Shown: positions 27,168 through 37,900, counted from the first letter of the stretch. The stretch is DNA of 64,000 bases from Sphingomonas sp. Leaf34 (GCF_001421805.1 NZ_LMLC01000002.1:186001-250000), one strand, 5' to 3'. Program-made: numbers and translations. Notes: generated by a model not told the origin, from the letters alone.

Positions 27168-29605
27168 TTGCCCCCAATACGCCGCGCGCGACCTACCGTT
27201 TCCAGTTCCACAAGGACTTCACCTTCGCCGACGCGGAGGCGCTGGTGCCGTATCTCGACGATCTTGGCATCAGCCACCTCTACGCCTCGCCGATCACCAC
27301 CGCCCGCAGCGGCTCCACCCACGGCTACGATGTCGTCGACCCGACCCGGATCAACCCCGAACTCGGCGGCGAGCCCGCCTTCCGCAGCCTCGTCGCAGCG
27401 CTCCGCACGCGCGGGATGGGCGTGATCATCGATATCGTCCCGAACCATATGGGCGTCGCCGGCGGCGAGAATGCGTGGTGGAACGACGTCCTCGCCCGCG
27501 GCCAGGCCAGCGACTTCGCCCGCTATTTCGACATCGACTGGCGCGAGAAGCTGGTTCTCCCGATCCTCGGCGATCCGCTCGCCGAAACGCTCGCGAGCGA
27601 TGCGCTCAAGGTCGAGCAGGTCGACGGCCGCTACGTCCTCGAGGCGTATGGCGAGCACCGCCTGCCGATCCGCGACGAGGATCAGGCGACCGCCGCCACC
27701 GACGACATCGCCGCACTCCACCACCACCAGCACTACCGTCTGGAGTCATGGCGCGTCGCCAACGACGAACTCAACTGGCGGCGCTTCTTCACGATTAACG
27801 ACCTCGCCGGGCTCCGCGCCGAGGACTCTGTGGTGTTCGACGCCACGCACGCGCTGTATTTTCGTCTCTATGCCGAGGGTCTGATCGACGGCGTCCGCGT
27901 CGATCACGTCGACGGCCTGACCGATCCCGCCGGCTATTGCCGTCAGCTCCGCGCGAGGCTCGATGCGATCGAACGTCCCGCCGATGCGCCGCCCGGCCCG
28001 GCCTACATCGTCGTCGAGAAGATCCTCGCCGATGGCGAACCGCTCAGCACCGACTGGGGCGTCGACGGCACCAGCGGCTACGACTTCATGGAACAGGTCA
28101 CCGCGTTGCTGCACGCCCCGGCCGGCGCCGAACCGCTCGCCCAACTGTGGGCGGACGTCAGTGGACGCTCCGCCGACTTCGCACCCGAAGAACTGCGGGC
28201 CCGCCAGGAGCTGCTCGCATGGCAGTTCGACGCGCAACATCGCCGCTGCGTCGAGGCCTTCGTCGCGTTGGCACGGTCCGCCCCTGAGTGCGACGGCTTC
28301 ACCGCCGGGATGCTCCACCGCGCCATCGAACGCCTGCTCTGGGTTTTTCCGGTCTACCGCACTTACGGAACTGGGGATGCTGCACCCGCATCAGACGCAG
28401 CGATCCGGGACACCGTCCGCCAGCGCGTCGCGCGCTTCGTGCCGCCCGGCGAAGGCGCGGTCGTCGACCAGATTCTCGATTGGCTCGCAGGCGGAGGTCC
28501 GGGCGACGCCGCGCTCGCGGCCGACGCCGTGCGACGCTTCCAGCAACTGTCCGCGCCGATCGCCGCCAAGGCGGTCGAGGACACCGCCTTCTACCGCTAT
28601 GGTCGCTTGTTGTCGCGCAACGACGTCGGCTTCGATGCCGCGCGGATGTCGCTTCCTATCGGTGAGTTTCACGCCGCGATGATCGGCCGCGCGCGCGACT
28701 GGCCAGCCGCCATGCTCGCGACGGCCACGCACGACCACAAGCGGGGCGAAGACGTCCGCGCGCGGCTCGCGGTATTGAGCGAGGTGCCAGGTCTCTGGCT
28801 TGGTCGGGTCGAACATTGGCTCGCTCTGGCCGCGCCTTTTGCCGAGAGGGTCGATCCCGCCGATACCTATATGCTGCTCCAGACGCTGTTCGGCGCATGG
28901 CCCGAGCGGCTCTCCGCGTCGGATGCCGACGGTCTTTCCGCCTATGCCGAGCGGGTCGTAGCCTGGCAGGAAAAAGCGTTACGCGAAGCTAAACTCCGCT
29001 CGTCGTGGGAAGCACCCGATGAGGCCTATGAGACGCATTGTCACGATGTCGCGCGTGCGCTGCTCAGTCCAGATCGGTCGCGGGCGTTTCTCGATGACAT
29101 GGTCGCGTTCGTCGTGCAGATTGCGCCCGTCGCGGATGCCAATAGTCTCGCGCAAGTCGTACTGCGCTACACGGTGCCCGGCGTCCCCGATTTGTATCAG
29201 GGTACGGAAGCCGCTGATCTCAGTCTGGTCGATCCAGACAACCGCCGACCGGTCGACTATGCACGGCTCCGCAAGGCTGCGGACGTGGATACGCCTAATA
29301 AGATGGCGATCATCCAGCGCCTTTTACGGCTGCGTCGCAAGCATCCTGCGCTGTTTGCGACGGGGGATTATACGCCGATCGCCGTTACGGGGCTTCGCTC
29401 CGACCAAGTGCTGGCATTTGAGCGGTCCAACAGCCGTACGACCTTGCGGTGCGTCGTCGCCTTGCGCTGCGCGGAACGCTATCTTGATAACGTGGAAGGC
29501 CGAACTTGGTGGGGCGATACGGTACTTGGGTCGGGGGAGGCCGTCGCCGACATTCTCGCTGAACAGTCGGTTTTCATCGATGTTTTTGATCCGAGTTCAG
29601 CCTGA
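27164..29605 (+). CDS. treY: Malto-oligosyltrehalose synthase
   Basis: The 813-residue GH13 enzyme turns the reducing end of a maltodextrin into a trehalose unit. It begins PRATYRFQFHKDFTFADA, followed by GISHLYASPITTARSGSTHGY, DIVPNHMG, GVRVDHVDGLTDP (nucleophile) and YIVVEKILADGE (acid/base Glu). ATATHDHKRGEDVRARL near residue 525 is typical of TreY. The start at 27164 gives a 4-nt overlap with malQ. A terminator hairpin follows before the convergent aceA. Confidence 0.95.
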   Translation: MIAPNTPRATYRFQFHKDFTFADAEALVPYLDDLGISHLYASPITTARSGSTHGYDVVDPTRINPELGGEPAFRSLVAALRTRGMGVIIDIVPNHMGVAGGENAWWNDVLARGQASDFARYFDIDWREKLVLPILGDPLAETLASDALKVEQVDGRYVLEAYGEHRLPIRDEDQATAATDDIAALHHHQHYRLESWRVANDELNWRRFFTINDLAGLRAEDSVVFDATHALYFRLYAEGLIDGVRVDHVDGLTDPAGYCRQLRARLDAIERPADAPPGPAYIVVEKILADGEPLSTDWGVDGTSGYDFMEQVTALLHAPAGAEPLAQLWADVSGRSADFAPEELRARQELLAWQFDAQHRRCVEAFVALARSAPECDGFTAGMLHRAIERLLWVFPVYRTYGTGDAAPASDAAIRDTVRQRVARFVPPGEGAVVDQILDWLAGGGPGDAALAADAVRRFQQLSAPIAAKAVEDTAFYRYGRLLSRNDVGFDAARMSLPIGEFHAAMIGRARDWPAAMLATATHDHKRGEDVRARLAVLSEVPGLWLGRVEHWLALAAPFAERVDPADTYMLLQTLFGAWPERLSASDADGLSAYAERVVAWQEKALREAKLRSSWEAPDEAYETHCHDVARALLSPDRSRAFLDDMVAFVVQIAPVADANSLAQVVLRYTVPGVPDLYQGTEAADLSLVDPDNRRPVDYARLRKAADVDTPNKMAIIQRLLRLRRKHPALFATGDYTPIAVTGLRSDQVLAFERSNSRTTLRCVVALRCAERYLDNVEGRTWWGDTVLGSGEAVADILAEQSVFIDVFDPSSA

Positions 29606-29684
29606 CCAGCCATTGGCGCGACACGGCCAGGCCGCGTCGCTGGACGGGCCTTTCGTCGCGCCATCCGGACAACGCTAGTCAAGC

Positions 29685-29704
29685 GCCGGAGCTTTCGCTC
29701 CGGC
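29685..29704. terminator. Hairpin between convergent treY and aceA
   Basis: A perfect 8-bp stem GCCGGAGC-TTTC-GCTCCGGC lies between the two convergent stop codons. No long T-run follows on either strand, so termination may be weak or factor-assisted. Confidence 0.55.
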
Positions 29705-29711
29705 CAGATTG

Positions 29712-31307
29712 TCAGGCAGCGAACTGGTTCATCGTATTATGCGCGCCGCCAGCCTTCAACGCCGCCTCGCCAGCGAAATATTCCTTGTGATCGTCGCCAA
29801 GGTCAGAGCCGGACATGTTCTGGTGCTTCACGCAGGCGATGCCCTCGCGGATCTCCTTGCGCTGGACGCCCTTCACATAGCCGAGCATTCCCGCATCGCC
29901 GAAATACTCCTTGGCGAGATTGTCGGTGGAGAGTGCCGCGGTATGATAGGTCGGCAGCGTGATAAGGTGGTGGAAGATGCCGGCGCGTTTTGCCGAATCG
30001 GCCTGGAAGGTGCGGATGCGCTCGTCCGCCTCATCGCTAAGCGGCGTGCCGTCATACTCGACACTCATCAGGCGTGCGCGGTCATAGGCCGACACATCCT
30101 GACCTACCTGGCTCCAGGCATCAAAGACCTGCTGACGGAAGTTTAGCGTCCAGTTGAAGCTTGGCGAATTGTTGTACACCAGCTTGGCGTTCGGAATGAC
30201 CGCGCGGATGCGGTCGACCATGCCGGCGATCTGCTCGATGTGCGGCTTTTCGGTCTCGATCCAGAGCAGGTCGGCACCATTTTGCAGGCTGGCGATGCAA
30301 TCCATCACGCATCGATCCTCACCCGTGCCGGCCCGGAACTGGAACAGGTTCGACGGAAGGCGCTTCGGACGCAGCAGCTTGCCGTCGCGGTTGAGGATGA
30401 CGTCGCCATTCTGCGCGGTGGCGGGGTCGATCTCCTCGCAGTCGAGATACGAGTTATACTGGTCGCCCAGGTCGCCCGCCGTCTTGCTGACCGCGATCTG
30501 CTTGGTGAGGCCAGCGCCGAGCGAGTCGGTGCGCGTGACGATGATGCCGTCCTCGACGCCCAGTTCCAGAAACGCGTAGCGGCAGGCACGGACCTTCGCG
30601 AGAAAGTCCTCATGCGGGACTGTGACCTTGCCGTCCTGGTGGCCGCACTGCTTCTCGTCGCTGACCTGGTTCTCAATCTGGAGCGCGCAGGCCCCCGCCT
30701 CGATCATTTTCCGCGCGAGCAGGTATGTGGCCTCCGCGTTGCCGAAGCCCGCGTCGATGTCGGCGATGATCGGCACGACGTGCGTCTGGTGGTTCTCGAT
30801 CGCGTTGAGAAGGCGCTGTTCCTCGATCGCATTGCCCGCGGTGCGGGCGGTGTCGACGTCGCGGAACATCATGCCGAGCTCGCGCGCATCGGCCTGGCGA
30901 AGGAAGGTGTAGAGCTCCTCGATCAGCGCCGGGACGCTGGTCTTCTCGTGCATCGACTGGTCGGGCAGGGGGCCGAATTCGCTGCGCATCGCGGCGACCA
31001 TCCAGCCCGAGAGGTAGAGGTAGCGGCGGTCGGTGGTGCCGAAATGCTTCTTGATGCTGATCATCTTCTGCTGCGCGATGAACCCGTGCCAGCAGCCGAG
31101 CGACTGGGTGTAGTTCGCCGGATCCGCATCATAGGCGGCCATGTCCTTTCGCATGATCGCGGCGGTGTAGCGCGCGATGTCGAGGCCTGTGGCGAAGCGG
31201 TTCTGGAGCCGCATCCGCGCGACCGATTCGGGCGAGATCGCGTCCCATGTGCCGTTCTGGTCGGCGATGAGCGTCGTCATCCGGGTGATATGCGTCTGGT
31301 AGGTCAT
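29712..31307 (-). CDS. aceA: Isocitrate lyase (long form)
   Basis: The 531-residue enzyme cleaves isocitrate to glyoxylate and succinate at the entry of the glyoxylate shunt. The catalytic loop reads KQCGHQDGK, with the active-site Cys in place of the KKCGH of the shorter enterobacterial enzyme. Metal and substrate blocks IADIDAGFGN, QIENQVSDEKQ and VYNNSPSFNWT are present. This long type is usual in many pseudomonads and alphaproteobacteria. AAGGA lies 7 nt before the ATG at 31307; the upstream in-frame extension has no ribosome site. Malate synthase is not in the window. Confidence 0.95.
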   Translation of the reverse strand: MTYQTHITRMTTLIADQNGTWDAISPESVARMRLQNRFATGLDIARYTAAIMRKDMAAYDADPANYTQSLGCWHGFIAQQKMISIKKHFGTTDRRYLYLSGWMVAAMRSEFGPLPDQSMHEKTSVPALIEELYTFLRQADARELGMMFRDVDTARTAGNAIEEQRLLNAIENHQTHVVPIIADIDAGFGNAEATYLLARKMIEAGACALQIENQVSDEKQCGHQDGKVTVPHEDFLAKVRACRYAFLELGVEDGIIVTRTDSLGAGLTKQIAVSKTAGDLGDQYNSYLDCEEIDPATAQNGDVILNRDGKLLRPKRLPSNLFQFRAGTGEDRCVMDCIASLQNGADLLWIETEKPHIEQIAGMVDRIRAVIPNAKLVYNNSPSFNWTLNFRQQVFDAWSQVGQDVSAYDRARLMSVEYDGTPLSDEADERIRTFQADSAKRAGIFHHLITLPTYHTAALSTDNLAKEYFGDAGMLGYVKGVQRKEIREGIACVKHQNMSGSDLGDDHKEYFAGEAALKAGGAHNTMNQFAA

Positions 31308-31465
31308 GGGCGATCCTTCGCTGCTGCGTTGATCGTCGTGTAGGGTTGTTGACACCGGCTCTGGTGGAGAATCCGCTCCGCCACGAGGTGTTGATGTCAC
31401 CTGAGCAATGTCGTGGATGTCGTTGTGTAAAGAAGATTACAGAGGGCGGTGATTGGAAGCGGGAC

Positions 31466-31501
31466 AAAGAAGAAGGGCGTCCGGATTGCTCCGGGCGCCC
31501 T
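31466..31501 (-). terminator. Intrinsic terminator after glnA
   Basis: Read on the minus strand, an 11-of-12 stem (AGGGCGCCCGGA / TCCGGACGCCCT) with loop GCAA is followed by TTCTTCTTT. This is a typical rho-independent terminator about 105 nt beyond the glnA stop. Confidence 0.75.
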
Positions 31502-31606
31502 CTTGTCGGTCAGCGTCGTGGCGAAGCCACGCCGTCGGTCGTCGCTACTCGCGACGCCGGCCGACAGCGGCTGTGCGCCTTCGCGCACCGCTGCCGGCAC
31601 GGCAGC

Positions 31607-33019
31607 TCAGCCGCTGTAGTACATGTCATACTCGACCGGGCTAGGCGTCATTTCCCAGCGTGCGACTTCGGCGCGCTTGATCTCGACATAGCTCTCGATC
31701 TGGTCCTTCGAGAACACGTCGCCCTTCAGCAGGAAGTCGTGATCGGCGAGCAGGCAGTCGAGCGCCTCGCGGAGCGACCCAGCGACGGTGGGGACCTGCG
31801 CGAGTTCTGCCGGCGGCAGGTCGTACAGGTTCTTGTCCATCGCTTCGCCCGGATGGAGCTTGTTCAGGATGCCGTCCATGCCCGCCATCATGAGCGCCGC
31901 ATAAGCAAGATACGGGTTGGCCAGCGCGTCGGGGAAACGCACTTCGACGCGCTTCGCCTTGGGGCCGGTGCCGTACGGAATGCGGCACGACGCCGAGCGG
32001 TTGCGGGCCGAATAGGCGAGCAGCACGGGCGCTTCGTAGCCGGGGACGAGGCGCTTGTAGCTGTTGGTCGTCGGGTTGGTGAACGCGTTGACCGCCTTGG
32101 CGTGCTTGATGATGCCGCCGATGAAATACAGGCACATGTCGGACAGGCCCGCATAGCCGTTGCCGGCGAACAGCGGGGTCTTGCCTTCCCAGATCGAGAA
32201 GTGCGTGTGCATCCCCGAGCCGTTATCTTCCTTGATCGGCTTGGGCATGAACGTCGCCGTCTTGCCGTACGCATGCGCGACCTGGTGGACGACGTACTTG
32301 TAGATCTGCATGCGATCCGCGGTCTGCGTCAGCGTGCCGAAGGTCAGGCCCAGCTCATGCTGCGCGGCCGCGACCTCGTGATGATGCTTGTCGCACGGCA
32401 GGCCCATCTCGATCATCGTCGAGACCATTTCGCCGCGGATGTCGACCGCGCTGTCGACCGGCGCGACCGGAAAATAGCCGCCCTTGGCGCGCGGACGGTG
32501 GCCGAGGTTGCCGCCCTCATATTCGCGACCCGAATTGCCCGGCAGCTCGATGTCGTCGATCTTGTAGTAGCTGGTCGAATAGCTGTTCTCGAAACGGACG
32601 TCGTCGAACATGAAGAATTCGGCTTCGGGGCCGACATAGACGGTGTCGCCGACGCCGGTGGTCAGCAGATACGCTTCGGCGCGCTTGGCGGTCGAGCGCG
32701 GATCGCGCGCGTACAGCTCGCCGGTCGAGGGATCGGCGATGTCGCAGATCAGGATCATCATCGGCGTCGCCGAGAACGGATCGACATAGACCGCATCGAG
32801 ATCGGGCTTGAGCGTCATGTCGCTCTCGTTGATCGCCTTCCAGCCCTCGATCGACGAGCCGTCGAACATCAGGCCGTCGGTCAGCTCGTCTTCGCCGATC
32901 AGGCTGGCGACCATCGTGAGGTGCTGCCACTTGCCCTTGGGATCGGTGAACCGCAGATCGACCCACTCGATCTCCTGGTCCTTGATCATATTGAGAACGT
33001 CGGAGGCCGAATTCGCCAT
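31607..33019 (-). CDS. glnA: Glutamine synthetase type I
   Basis: The 470-residue enzyme makes glutamine from glutamate, ammonia and ATP as a dodecamer. Recognisable blocks are the N-terminal [15 protein letters not shown], the loop [13 protein letters not shown], the ATP site [19 protein letters not shown] region and [14 protein letters not shown] segment [11 protein letters not shown]. The adenylylation tyrosine is present in NLYDLPPAE, so GlnE-type control is expected. The ATG at 33019 has AAGGG upstream and matches homologues; a longer frame upstream is rejected. It follows glnB on the same strand after 157 nt. Confidence 0.97.
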   Translation of the reverse strand: MANSASDVLNMIKDQEIEWVDLRFTDPKGKWQHLTMVASLIGEDELTDGLMFDGSSIEGWKAINESDMTLKPDLDAVYVDPFSATPMMILICDIADPSTGELYARDPRSTAKRAEAYLLTTGVGDTVYVGPEAEFFMFDDVRFENSYSTSYYKIDDIELPGNSGREYEGGNLGHRPRAKGGYFPVAPVDSAVDIRGEMVSTMIEMGLPCDKHHHEVAAAQHELGLTFGTLTQTADRMQIYKYVVHQVAHAYGKTATFMPKPIKEDNGSGMHTHFSIWEGKTPLFAGNGYAGLSDMCLYFIGGIIKHAKAVNAFTNPTTNSYKRLVPGYEAPVLLAYSARNRSASCRIPYGTGPKAKRVEVRFPDALANPYLAYAALMMAGMDGILNKLHPGEAMDKNLYDLPPAELAQVPTVAGSLREALDCLLADHDFLLKGDVFSKDQIESYVEIKRAEVARWEMTPSPVEYDMYYSG

Positions 33020-33176
33020 GATGCTTGCCCTTCGTTTTGAGACTTCCACCGCGTCATGCGGGGAATCTAATTGCGGTATGGAACGTGATTTCCACACAAT
33101 GTTGCGCTGCGTCAAATGACGATGTCGTCACCCCCCGTCAACAGGAACTGACCAACGCCGTATGCGTGGATCTGAA

Positions 33177-33638
<462 letters not shown>

Positions 33639-33699
33639 TCACTGCCCGAAATTGCGGCAATCGCTGGGAGCGTGCGCAATGCGAGGGCAGAGGCCGCGA

Positions 33700-34035
33700 T
33701 CACAGGATCTCGTGAAGCCGGGCAATCGGGCGGCCGAGACGGACGCCCTTGTCGGTTTCAACCAGCGGGCGCTCGATCAGCAACGGATCGATCATCATCG
33801 CATCGAGGATCGCCTCGGCATCGCCGTGCTTTACCGCCTTGGCGCCGTCTTCCGCCATGCGCAGGCCCTGACGCGGCGTCATGCCGGCGCAGTCGTAAAG
33901 GCGGATTAGCTCCGCGCGGGAGGGCGGCGTCTTGAGATATTCGACGATCGTGACGTCCGCGCCGGCATCCTGCAGCAACGCGAGCGCCTCGCGCGACTTG
34001 GAGCAGCGTGGGTTGTGGTAGATCGTCGCCTTCAC
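33700..34035 (-). CDS. arsC: ArsC-family arsenate reductase (glutaredoxin type)
   Basis: The 111-residue product begins VKATIYHNPRCSKSREALAL, with the catalytic Cys in the NPRCSKS loop. It later has DPLLIERPLVETDKGVRLGRP, the ArsC substrate-binding region with conserved arginines. The GTG at 34035 is preferred because GGAG lies 6 nt before it; the longer frame has no support. No other ars gene is near, so a redox role other than arsenate detoxification is possible. Confidence 0.88.
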   Translation of the reverse strand: MKATIYHNPRCSKSREALALLQDAGADVTIVEYLKTPPSRAELIRLYDCAGMTPRQGLRMAEDGAKAVKHGDAEAILDAMMIDPLLIERPLVETDKGVRLGRPIARLHEIL

Positions 34036-34091
34036 GCATGCTCCGTCGTTATCGAACTCGCCCCTGTCAGAACACGTGTCCCGCCCGGTTC

Positions 34092-34119
34092 GTGTTCTCC
34101 CGCCTTCGCGGGAGAACAC
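34092..34119. repeat. Perfect hairpin between accC and arsC
   Basis: A 12-bp perfect stem GTGTTCTCCCGC with loop CTTC (34104-34107) and its complement. No T-run follows on either side. The core TCTCCCGC-CTTC-GCGGGAGA looks like a REP-type intergenic element that may serve as terminator of the accB-accC transcript. Confidence 0.6.
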
Positions 34120-34137
34120 TCTAGGTAGCAAAGGAGC

Positions 34138-35490
34138 TTACGCCCCCTGCTTGGCGAGCCACTCTTCCAGCCACTTGATCGTGTACGCGCCTTCCTGGAA
34201 CTCGGGATCGTCGAGCAGCGCGCGGTGCAAGGGGATCGTCGTCGTGACGCCCTCGATCACCATCTCCTCGAGCGCACGCCGCAACCGCCGCAGCGCGCCT
34301 TGGCGGGTCGTGCCGTAGACGATCAGCTTGGCGATCATCGAGTCGTAGAAGGGCGGCACGCGGTAGCCGGCATACAGCCCGCTATCGACGCGGACATGCA
34401 TCCCGCCCGGCGCGTGATAGACCCTCACCAGCCCCGGCGACGGCGCGAAGGTGCGCGGATCCTCGGCGTTGATGCGGCATTCGATCGCGTGACCGCGGAA
34501 CTGCACGTCTTCCTGGCGCAGTGTCAGCGGATGGCCCTCGGCGACGCGGATCTGTTCGCGCACGAGGTCGAGCCCGGTGATCATCTCGGTCACCGGATGC
34601 TCGACCTGAAGCCGGGTGTTCATCTCGATGAAGTAGAATTCGCCCGCTTCCCACAGGAACTCGATCGTCCCCGCGCCGCGATACCCCATGTCGGCCATCG
34701 CCTTGGCGACGATGCCGCCCATCCGCTCGCGCTCTTCGGCGGTGATGATCGGCGAGGGGGCTTCCTCAAGCACCTTCTGGTGGCGGCGCTGGAGCGAGCA
34801 GTCGCGCTCGCCCAGATGGATCGCGTTGCCGTTGCCGTCGCCGAAGATCTGGAATTCGATATGCCGCGGATTGCCGAGGTATTTTTCCATGTAGACGGTG
34901 GCATCGCCGAACGCGGCCTTCGCCTCGCTGCCGGCCTGCTGCATCTGCGTTTCGAGGTCTTCGGCGTCGTTGACGACCTTCATGCCGCGACCACCACCGC
35001 CCGACGCGGCCTTGATGATGACCGGGTAGCCGATCGATTCGGCGATCGCCTTAGCTTCGGCGATGTCGCTGATCGCGCCGTCGGAGCCGGGGACGAGCGG
35101 AAGCCCCAGCGCGCCCGCGGTGCGCTTGGCCTGAACCTTGTCGCCCATCGTGCGGATATGCTCGGGCTTGGGGCCGACGAACAGGATGTTGTGCAATTCG
35201 ACGATCTCGGCGAACTGCGCGTTCTCGCTGAGAAAGCCGTAGCCCGGATGGATCGCGTCCGCGCCGCTGATCTCGGCCGCCGAGATGATGTTGGGGATGT
35301 TCAGATAGCTGTCGGTGGCCGACGGCGGTCCGATGCAGATCGCCTCGTCCGCGAGCCGGACGTGCATCGCATCGGCGTCCGCGGTCGAATGGACCGCCAC
35401 CGTCTTGATGCCCATCTCATGGCAGGCACGGTGGATCCGCAGCGCGATCTCGCCGCGGTTCGCAATGAGCAGCTTCTTGATTTGCGGCAT
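34138..35490 (-). CDS. accC: Acetyl-CoA carboxylase, biotin carboxylase subunit
   Basis: The 450-residue ATP-grasp enzyme carboxylates biotin on AccB, the first half-reaction of fatty acid synthesis. It shows [19 protein letters not shown] at the N-terminus, the glycine-rich [13 protein letters not shown] lid, the [15 protein letters not shown] active-site segment and [13 protein letters not shown]. The start overlaps the accB stop by one base. Confidence 0.97.
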   Translation of the reverse strand: MPQIKKLLIANRGEIALRIHRACHEMGIKTVAVHSTADADAMHVRLADEAICIGPPSATDSYLNIPNIISAAEISGADAIHPGYGFLSENAQFAEIVELHNILFVGPKPEHIRTMGDKVQAKRTAGALGLPLVPGSDGAISDIAEAKAIAESIGYPVIIKAASGGGGRGMKVVNDAEDLETQMQQAGSEAKAAFGDATVYMEKYLGNPRHIEFQIFGDGNGNAIHLGERDCSLQRRHQKVLEEAPSPIITAEERERMGGIVAKAMADMGYRGAGTIEFLWEAGEFYFIEMNTRLQVEHPVTEMITGLDLVREQIRVAEGHPLTLRQEDVQFRGHAIECRINAEDPRTFAPSPGLVRVYHAPGGMHVRVDSGLYAGYRVPPFYDSMIAKLIVYGTTRQGALRRLRRALEEMVIEGVTTTIPLHRALLDDPEFQEGAYTIKWLEEWLAKQGA

Positions 35491-35978
35491 TATTCCACCA
35501 CGACCAGCGGCTGGTCGAATTCGACCGGCTGGCCGTTCTCGACGAGAATCGCGGTGACCGTGCCGGCCGACGGTGCGACGATCGTGTTCATCACCTTCAT
35601 CGCCTCGATGATCAGCAGCGTATCGCCCGCATTGACCTTCTGGCCGACGGTCGAGAACGGCTTGGCCTCGGGGTTGGCGGCGAGATAGACGGTGCCGACC
35701 ATCGGCGACTTGACCGCGCTCGCGCTGGTCGCAGGGGCCGACGCGCCGACCTCGGCCTGCGGGATCGCGAGCGGGGCGGAGACGGGGGCCGCAGCGGGGG
35801 CGGGCGCGTAATGCGCGACGGGCGCGGCCTGGGCGGCCTTGCGCGCGACGCGGATCCGGCGCGAGCCGTCCTCGACTTCGATCTCGGTCAGCTGCGTGGT
35901 GTCGAGCAGTTCGGCGAGCTGGCGCACCAGGGTCACATCGACCTGCATTGCGCCCGTATTTTCAGTTGTATCGGTCAT
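35490..35978 (-). CDS. accB: Acetyl-CoA carboxylase, biotin carboxyl carrier protein
   Basis: The 162-residue carrier has a helical N-terminal region, an Ala/Pro-rich linker (about 48-88) and a C-terminal biotinyl domain. In the motif EAMKVMN, Lys128 is the biotin attachment site. It is co-transcribed with accC (1-nt overlap) and follows aroQ by 14 nt. Confidence 0.97.
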   Translation of the reverse strand: MTDTTENTGAMQVDVTLVRQLAELLDTTQLTEIEVEDGSRRIRVARKAAQAAPVAHYAPAPAAAPVSAPLAIPQAEVGASAPATSASAVKSPMVGTVYLAANPEAKPFSTVGQKVNAGDTLLIIEAMKVMNTIVAPSAGTVTAILVENGQPVEFDQPLVVVE

Positions 35979-35992
35979 GGCGGGGCCTCCTG

Positions 35993-36427
35993 TCAGAACC
36001 GTGCGACGGCTTCAAGCGCGAGCAGATACGAAAGCGCGCCGAAACCCGCGATCGTACCCTTCGACGCCTGCCCGACCAGGCTCACATGCCTGAACGATTC
36101 GCGGGTGTGGGGATTGGAAAGATGCACTTCGATCACCGGCGTCTTCACGCCCTTGATCGCGTCATGGACCGCGACCGAGGTGTGCGTGAACGCGCCGGCG
36201 TTGAGAATCACCGCCTTGGCACCGCGCGCCTGCGCCTCCTGGATCCAGTCGACGAGGTGCCCCTCGTGATTCGACTGGCGCATGTCGATCGTCAGGTCGA
36301 GTTCGCGCGCGCGGTCCTCGAGCATCCCGGCGATATCGTCGAGCGTCTCGTCGCCATAGATCTCCGGCTCGCGCGTCCCCAGCAGGTTGAGGTTGGGGCC
36401 GTTCAGGACGAATATCGTATCGGGCAA
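35993..36427 (-). CDS. aroQ: Type II 3-dehydroquinate dehydratase
   Basis: The 144-residue shikimate-pathway enzyme shows [20 protein letters not shown] with the catalytic Tyr, then [30 protein letters not shown] and [13 protein letters not shown] with the catalytic His. The start codon is TTG at 36427, supported by GAAAGG 6-7 nt upstream; no ATG or GTG fits. It is first in an aroQ-accB-accC operon, an order widespread in proteobacteria. It is divergent from thiSG. Confidence 0.95.
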   Translation of the reverse strand: MPDTIFVLNGPNLNLLGTREPEIYGDETLDDIAGMLEDRARELDLTIDMRQSNHEGHLVDWIQEAQARGAKAVILNAGAFTHTSVAVHDAIKGVKTPVIEVHLSNPHTRESFRHVSLVGQASKGTIAGFGALSYLLALEAVARF

Positions 36428-36548
36428 GGGTGGCCTTTCGGTTGCGGGCGCTGGGGAGCGGTCTCTATATGCGCGTCACGCCATTCCTTACAGGCCCGTC
36501 TCGCGACAAGTCGAGCCGCGCCTTCGCTGTATAGTGGATCACACACAT

Positions 36549-37541
36549 ATGCCCCATTCCGATGGCACCGTCTCGATCACCGTCAACGGCGAGCACAAGC
36601 GCGTCACCGCCGGGCTTTCGCTGGCTGGACTCGCTACCGAACTCGGCCTCGTTCCCGAGAAGATCGCGGTCGAGCGCAACATGGAAGTGGTGCCGCGCTC
36701 GACGCTGGCAGACGTCATGGTCGAGGACGGCGACGACCTTGAGATCGTGCATTTCGTCGGCGGCGGCGATCATTCCGACAGCTGGACCGTCGCGGGGCAG
36801 ACGTTCACGTCACGACTGATCGTCGGTACCGGCAAATATAAGGATTTCGCGCAGAACGCCGCCGCCGTCGCGGCGTCGGGCGCGGAGATCGTCACGGTCG
36901 CCGTGCGCCGTGTCAATGTGTCGGATCGCAACGCACCGATGCTCACCGACTTCATCGACCCCAAGAAGATCACTTACCTGCCCAACACCGCGGGCTGCTT
37001 CGATGCCGAATCGGCGATTCGCACGCTGCGGCTGGCGCGCGAGGCGGGCGGCTGGGAGCTGGTGAAGCTCGAAGTGCTGGGCGAGGCAAAGACGCTCTAT
37101 CCCGACATGGTCGAGACGCTGCGCGCGACCGAGATTCTGGCGAATGAGGGTTTCAAGCCGATGGTCTATTGCGTCGACGATCCGATCGCCACCAAGCGGC
37201 TGGAGAATGCGGGCGCGGTCGCGATCATGCCGCTGGGCGCGCCGATCGGCTCGGGGCTTGGCATCCAGAACCGCGTGACGATCCGGCTGATCGTCGAGGG
37301 GGCAGGGGTGCCCGTGCTGGTCGATGCGGGCGTCGGCACCGCCTCCGATGCAGCGGTCGCGATGGAGCTGGGTTGCGACGGCGTGCTGATGAACACCGCG
37401 ATCGCCGAAGCGAAGGATCCGCTCATGATGGCGGCGGCGATGAAGGCCGCGGTCGAATCGGGGCGGCTGGCCTATCGCGCCGGGCGGATGGGGCAGCGAC
37501 GCTACGCTGACCCGTCGAGCCCGCTGGCCGGTTTGATCTGA
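36549..37541 (+). CDS. ThiS-ThiG fusion: sulfur carrier plus thiazole synthase
   Basis: The 330-residue protein joins two thiamin enzymes. Residues about 6-74 are ThiS ([20 protein letters not shown] ... IVHFVGGG). Residues about 80-330 are ThiG, with [14 protein letters not shown], the Schiff-base lysine in [16 protein letters not shown] and [20 protein letters not shown]. In free ThiS the terminal Gly-Gly is thiocarboxylated; here GGG is internal at about 73-75, so either cleavage or a modified mechanism is needed. The start was chosen at the ATG nearest the ThiS beta strand. No TPP riboswitch was recognised upstream. Confidence 0.93.
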   Translation: MPHSDGTVSITVNGEHKRVTAGLSLAGLATELGLVPEKIAVERNMEVVPRSTLADVMVEDGDDLEIVHFVGGGDHSDSWTVAGQTFTSRLIVGTGKYKDFAQNAAAVAASGAEIVTVAVRRVNVSDRNAPMLTDFIDPKKITYLPNTAGCFDAESAIRTLRLAREAGGWELVKLEVLGEAKTLYPDMVETLRATEILANEGFKPMVYCVDDPIATKRLENAGAVAIMPLGAPIGSGLGIQNRVTIRLIVEGAGVPVLVDAGVGTASDAAVAMELGCDGVLMNTAIAEAKDPLMMAAAMKAAVESGRLAYRAGRMGQRRYADPSSPLAGLI

Positions 37542-37579
37542 TCGTGCCCTAGCAAACTGGGTCATGACGCAAACGTCAC

Positions 37580-37604
37580 GGAACCCACGGTAAAGACGGC
37601 CGTT
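37580..37604 (+). promoter_or_regulatory. EcfG-type general stress promoter of csbD
   Basis: GGAAC (37580-37584), exactly 16 nt, then CGTT (37601-37604). This is a perfect match to the alphaproteobacterial EcfG consensus as I know it. The inferred start site near 37611 leaves about 53 nt before the csbD ATG. Confidence 0.78.
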
Positions 37605-37663
37605 ATACCCTCACAAGTTCAAGCGGCCCGATTGGCGGGCCAGCGAAACAAGTGGAGGATCTC

Positions 37664-37846
37664 ATGGGCGAGTTCACCGACAAGGTCGCAGCGGCAGGCA
37701 ACAAGGTTGCAGGCAACGTCAAGGAAGCCGTTGGTAAGGCGACCGATAACGACCGTCTGGTAGCCGAAGGCGAAGCGCAGCAGGCCAAGGGCACCGCGCA
37801 GAACGTCAAGGGCAGCGTCAAGGGCGCACTCGGCGACGATATCTAA
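37664..37846 (+). CDS. CsbD-family stress protein
   Basis: A 60-residue hydrophilic protein starting MGEFTDKVAAAGNKVAGNVK and containing GEAQQAKGTAQNVKGSVKGA, the CsbD repeat-like core. CsbD proteins accumulate in general stress; their biochemical role is unknown. GGAGG lies 5 nt before the ATG. An EcfG promoter upstream and an intrinsic terminator downstream define a single-gene transcript. Confidence 0.92.
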   Translation: MGEFTDKVAAAGNKVAGNVKEAVGKATDNDRLVAEGEAQQAKGTAQNVKGSVKGALGDDI

Positions 37847-37870
37847 GCTTTGGCTCGATACAGGAATATT

Positions 37871-37900
37871 GGCCGCCCCGGGAAATCGGGGCGGCCTTTT
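37871..37900 (+). terminator. Intrinsic terminator of csbD
   Basis: A perfect 10-bp stem GGCCGCCCCG / CGGGGCGGCC with loop GGAAAT is followed by TTTTCTTT. It starts 24 nt after the csbD stop. Confidence 0.88.

Noticed and set aside
36428..36548. TPP riboswitch before thiSG
   Set aside because: The conserved thi-box segments could not be found in the 121-bp leader.
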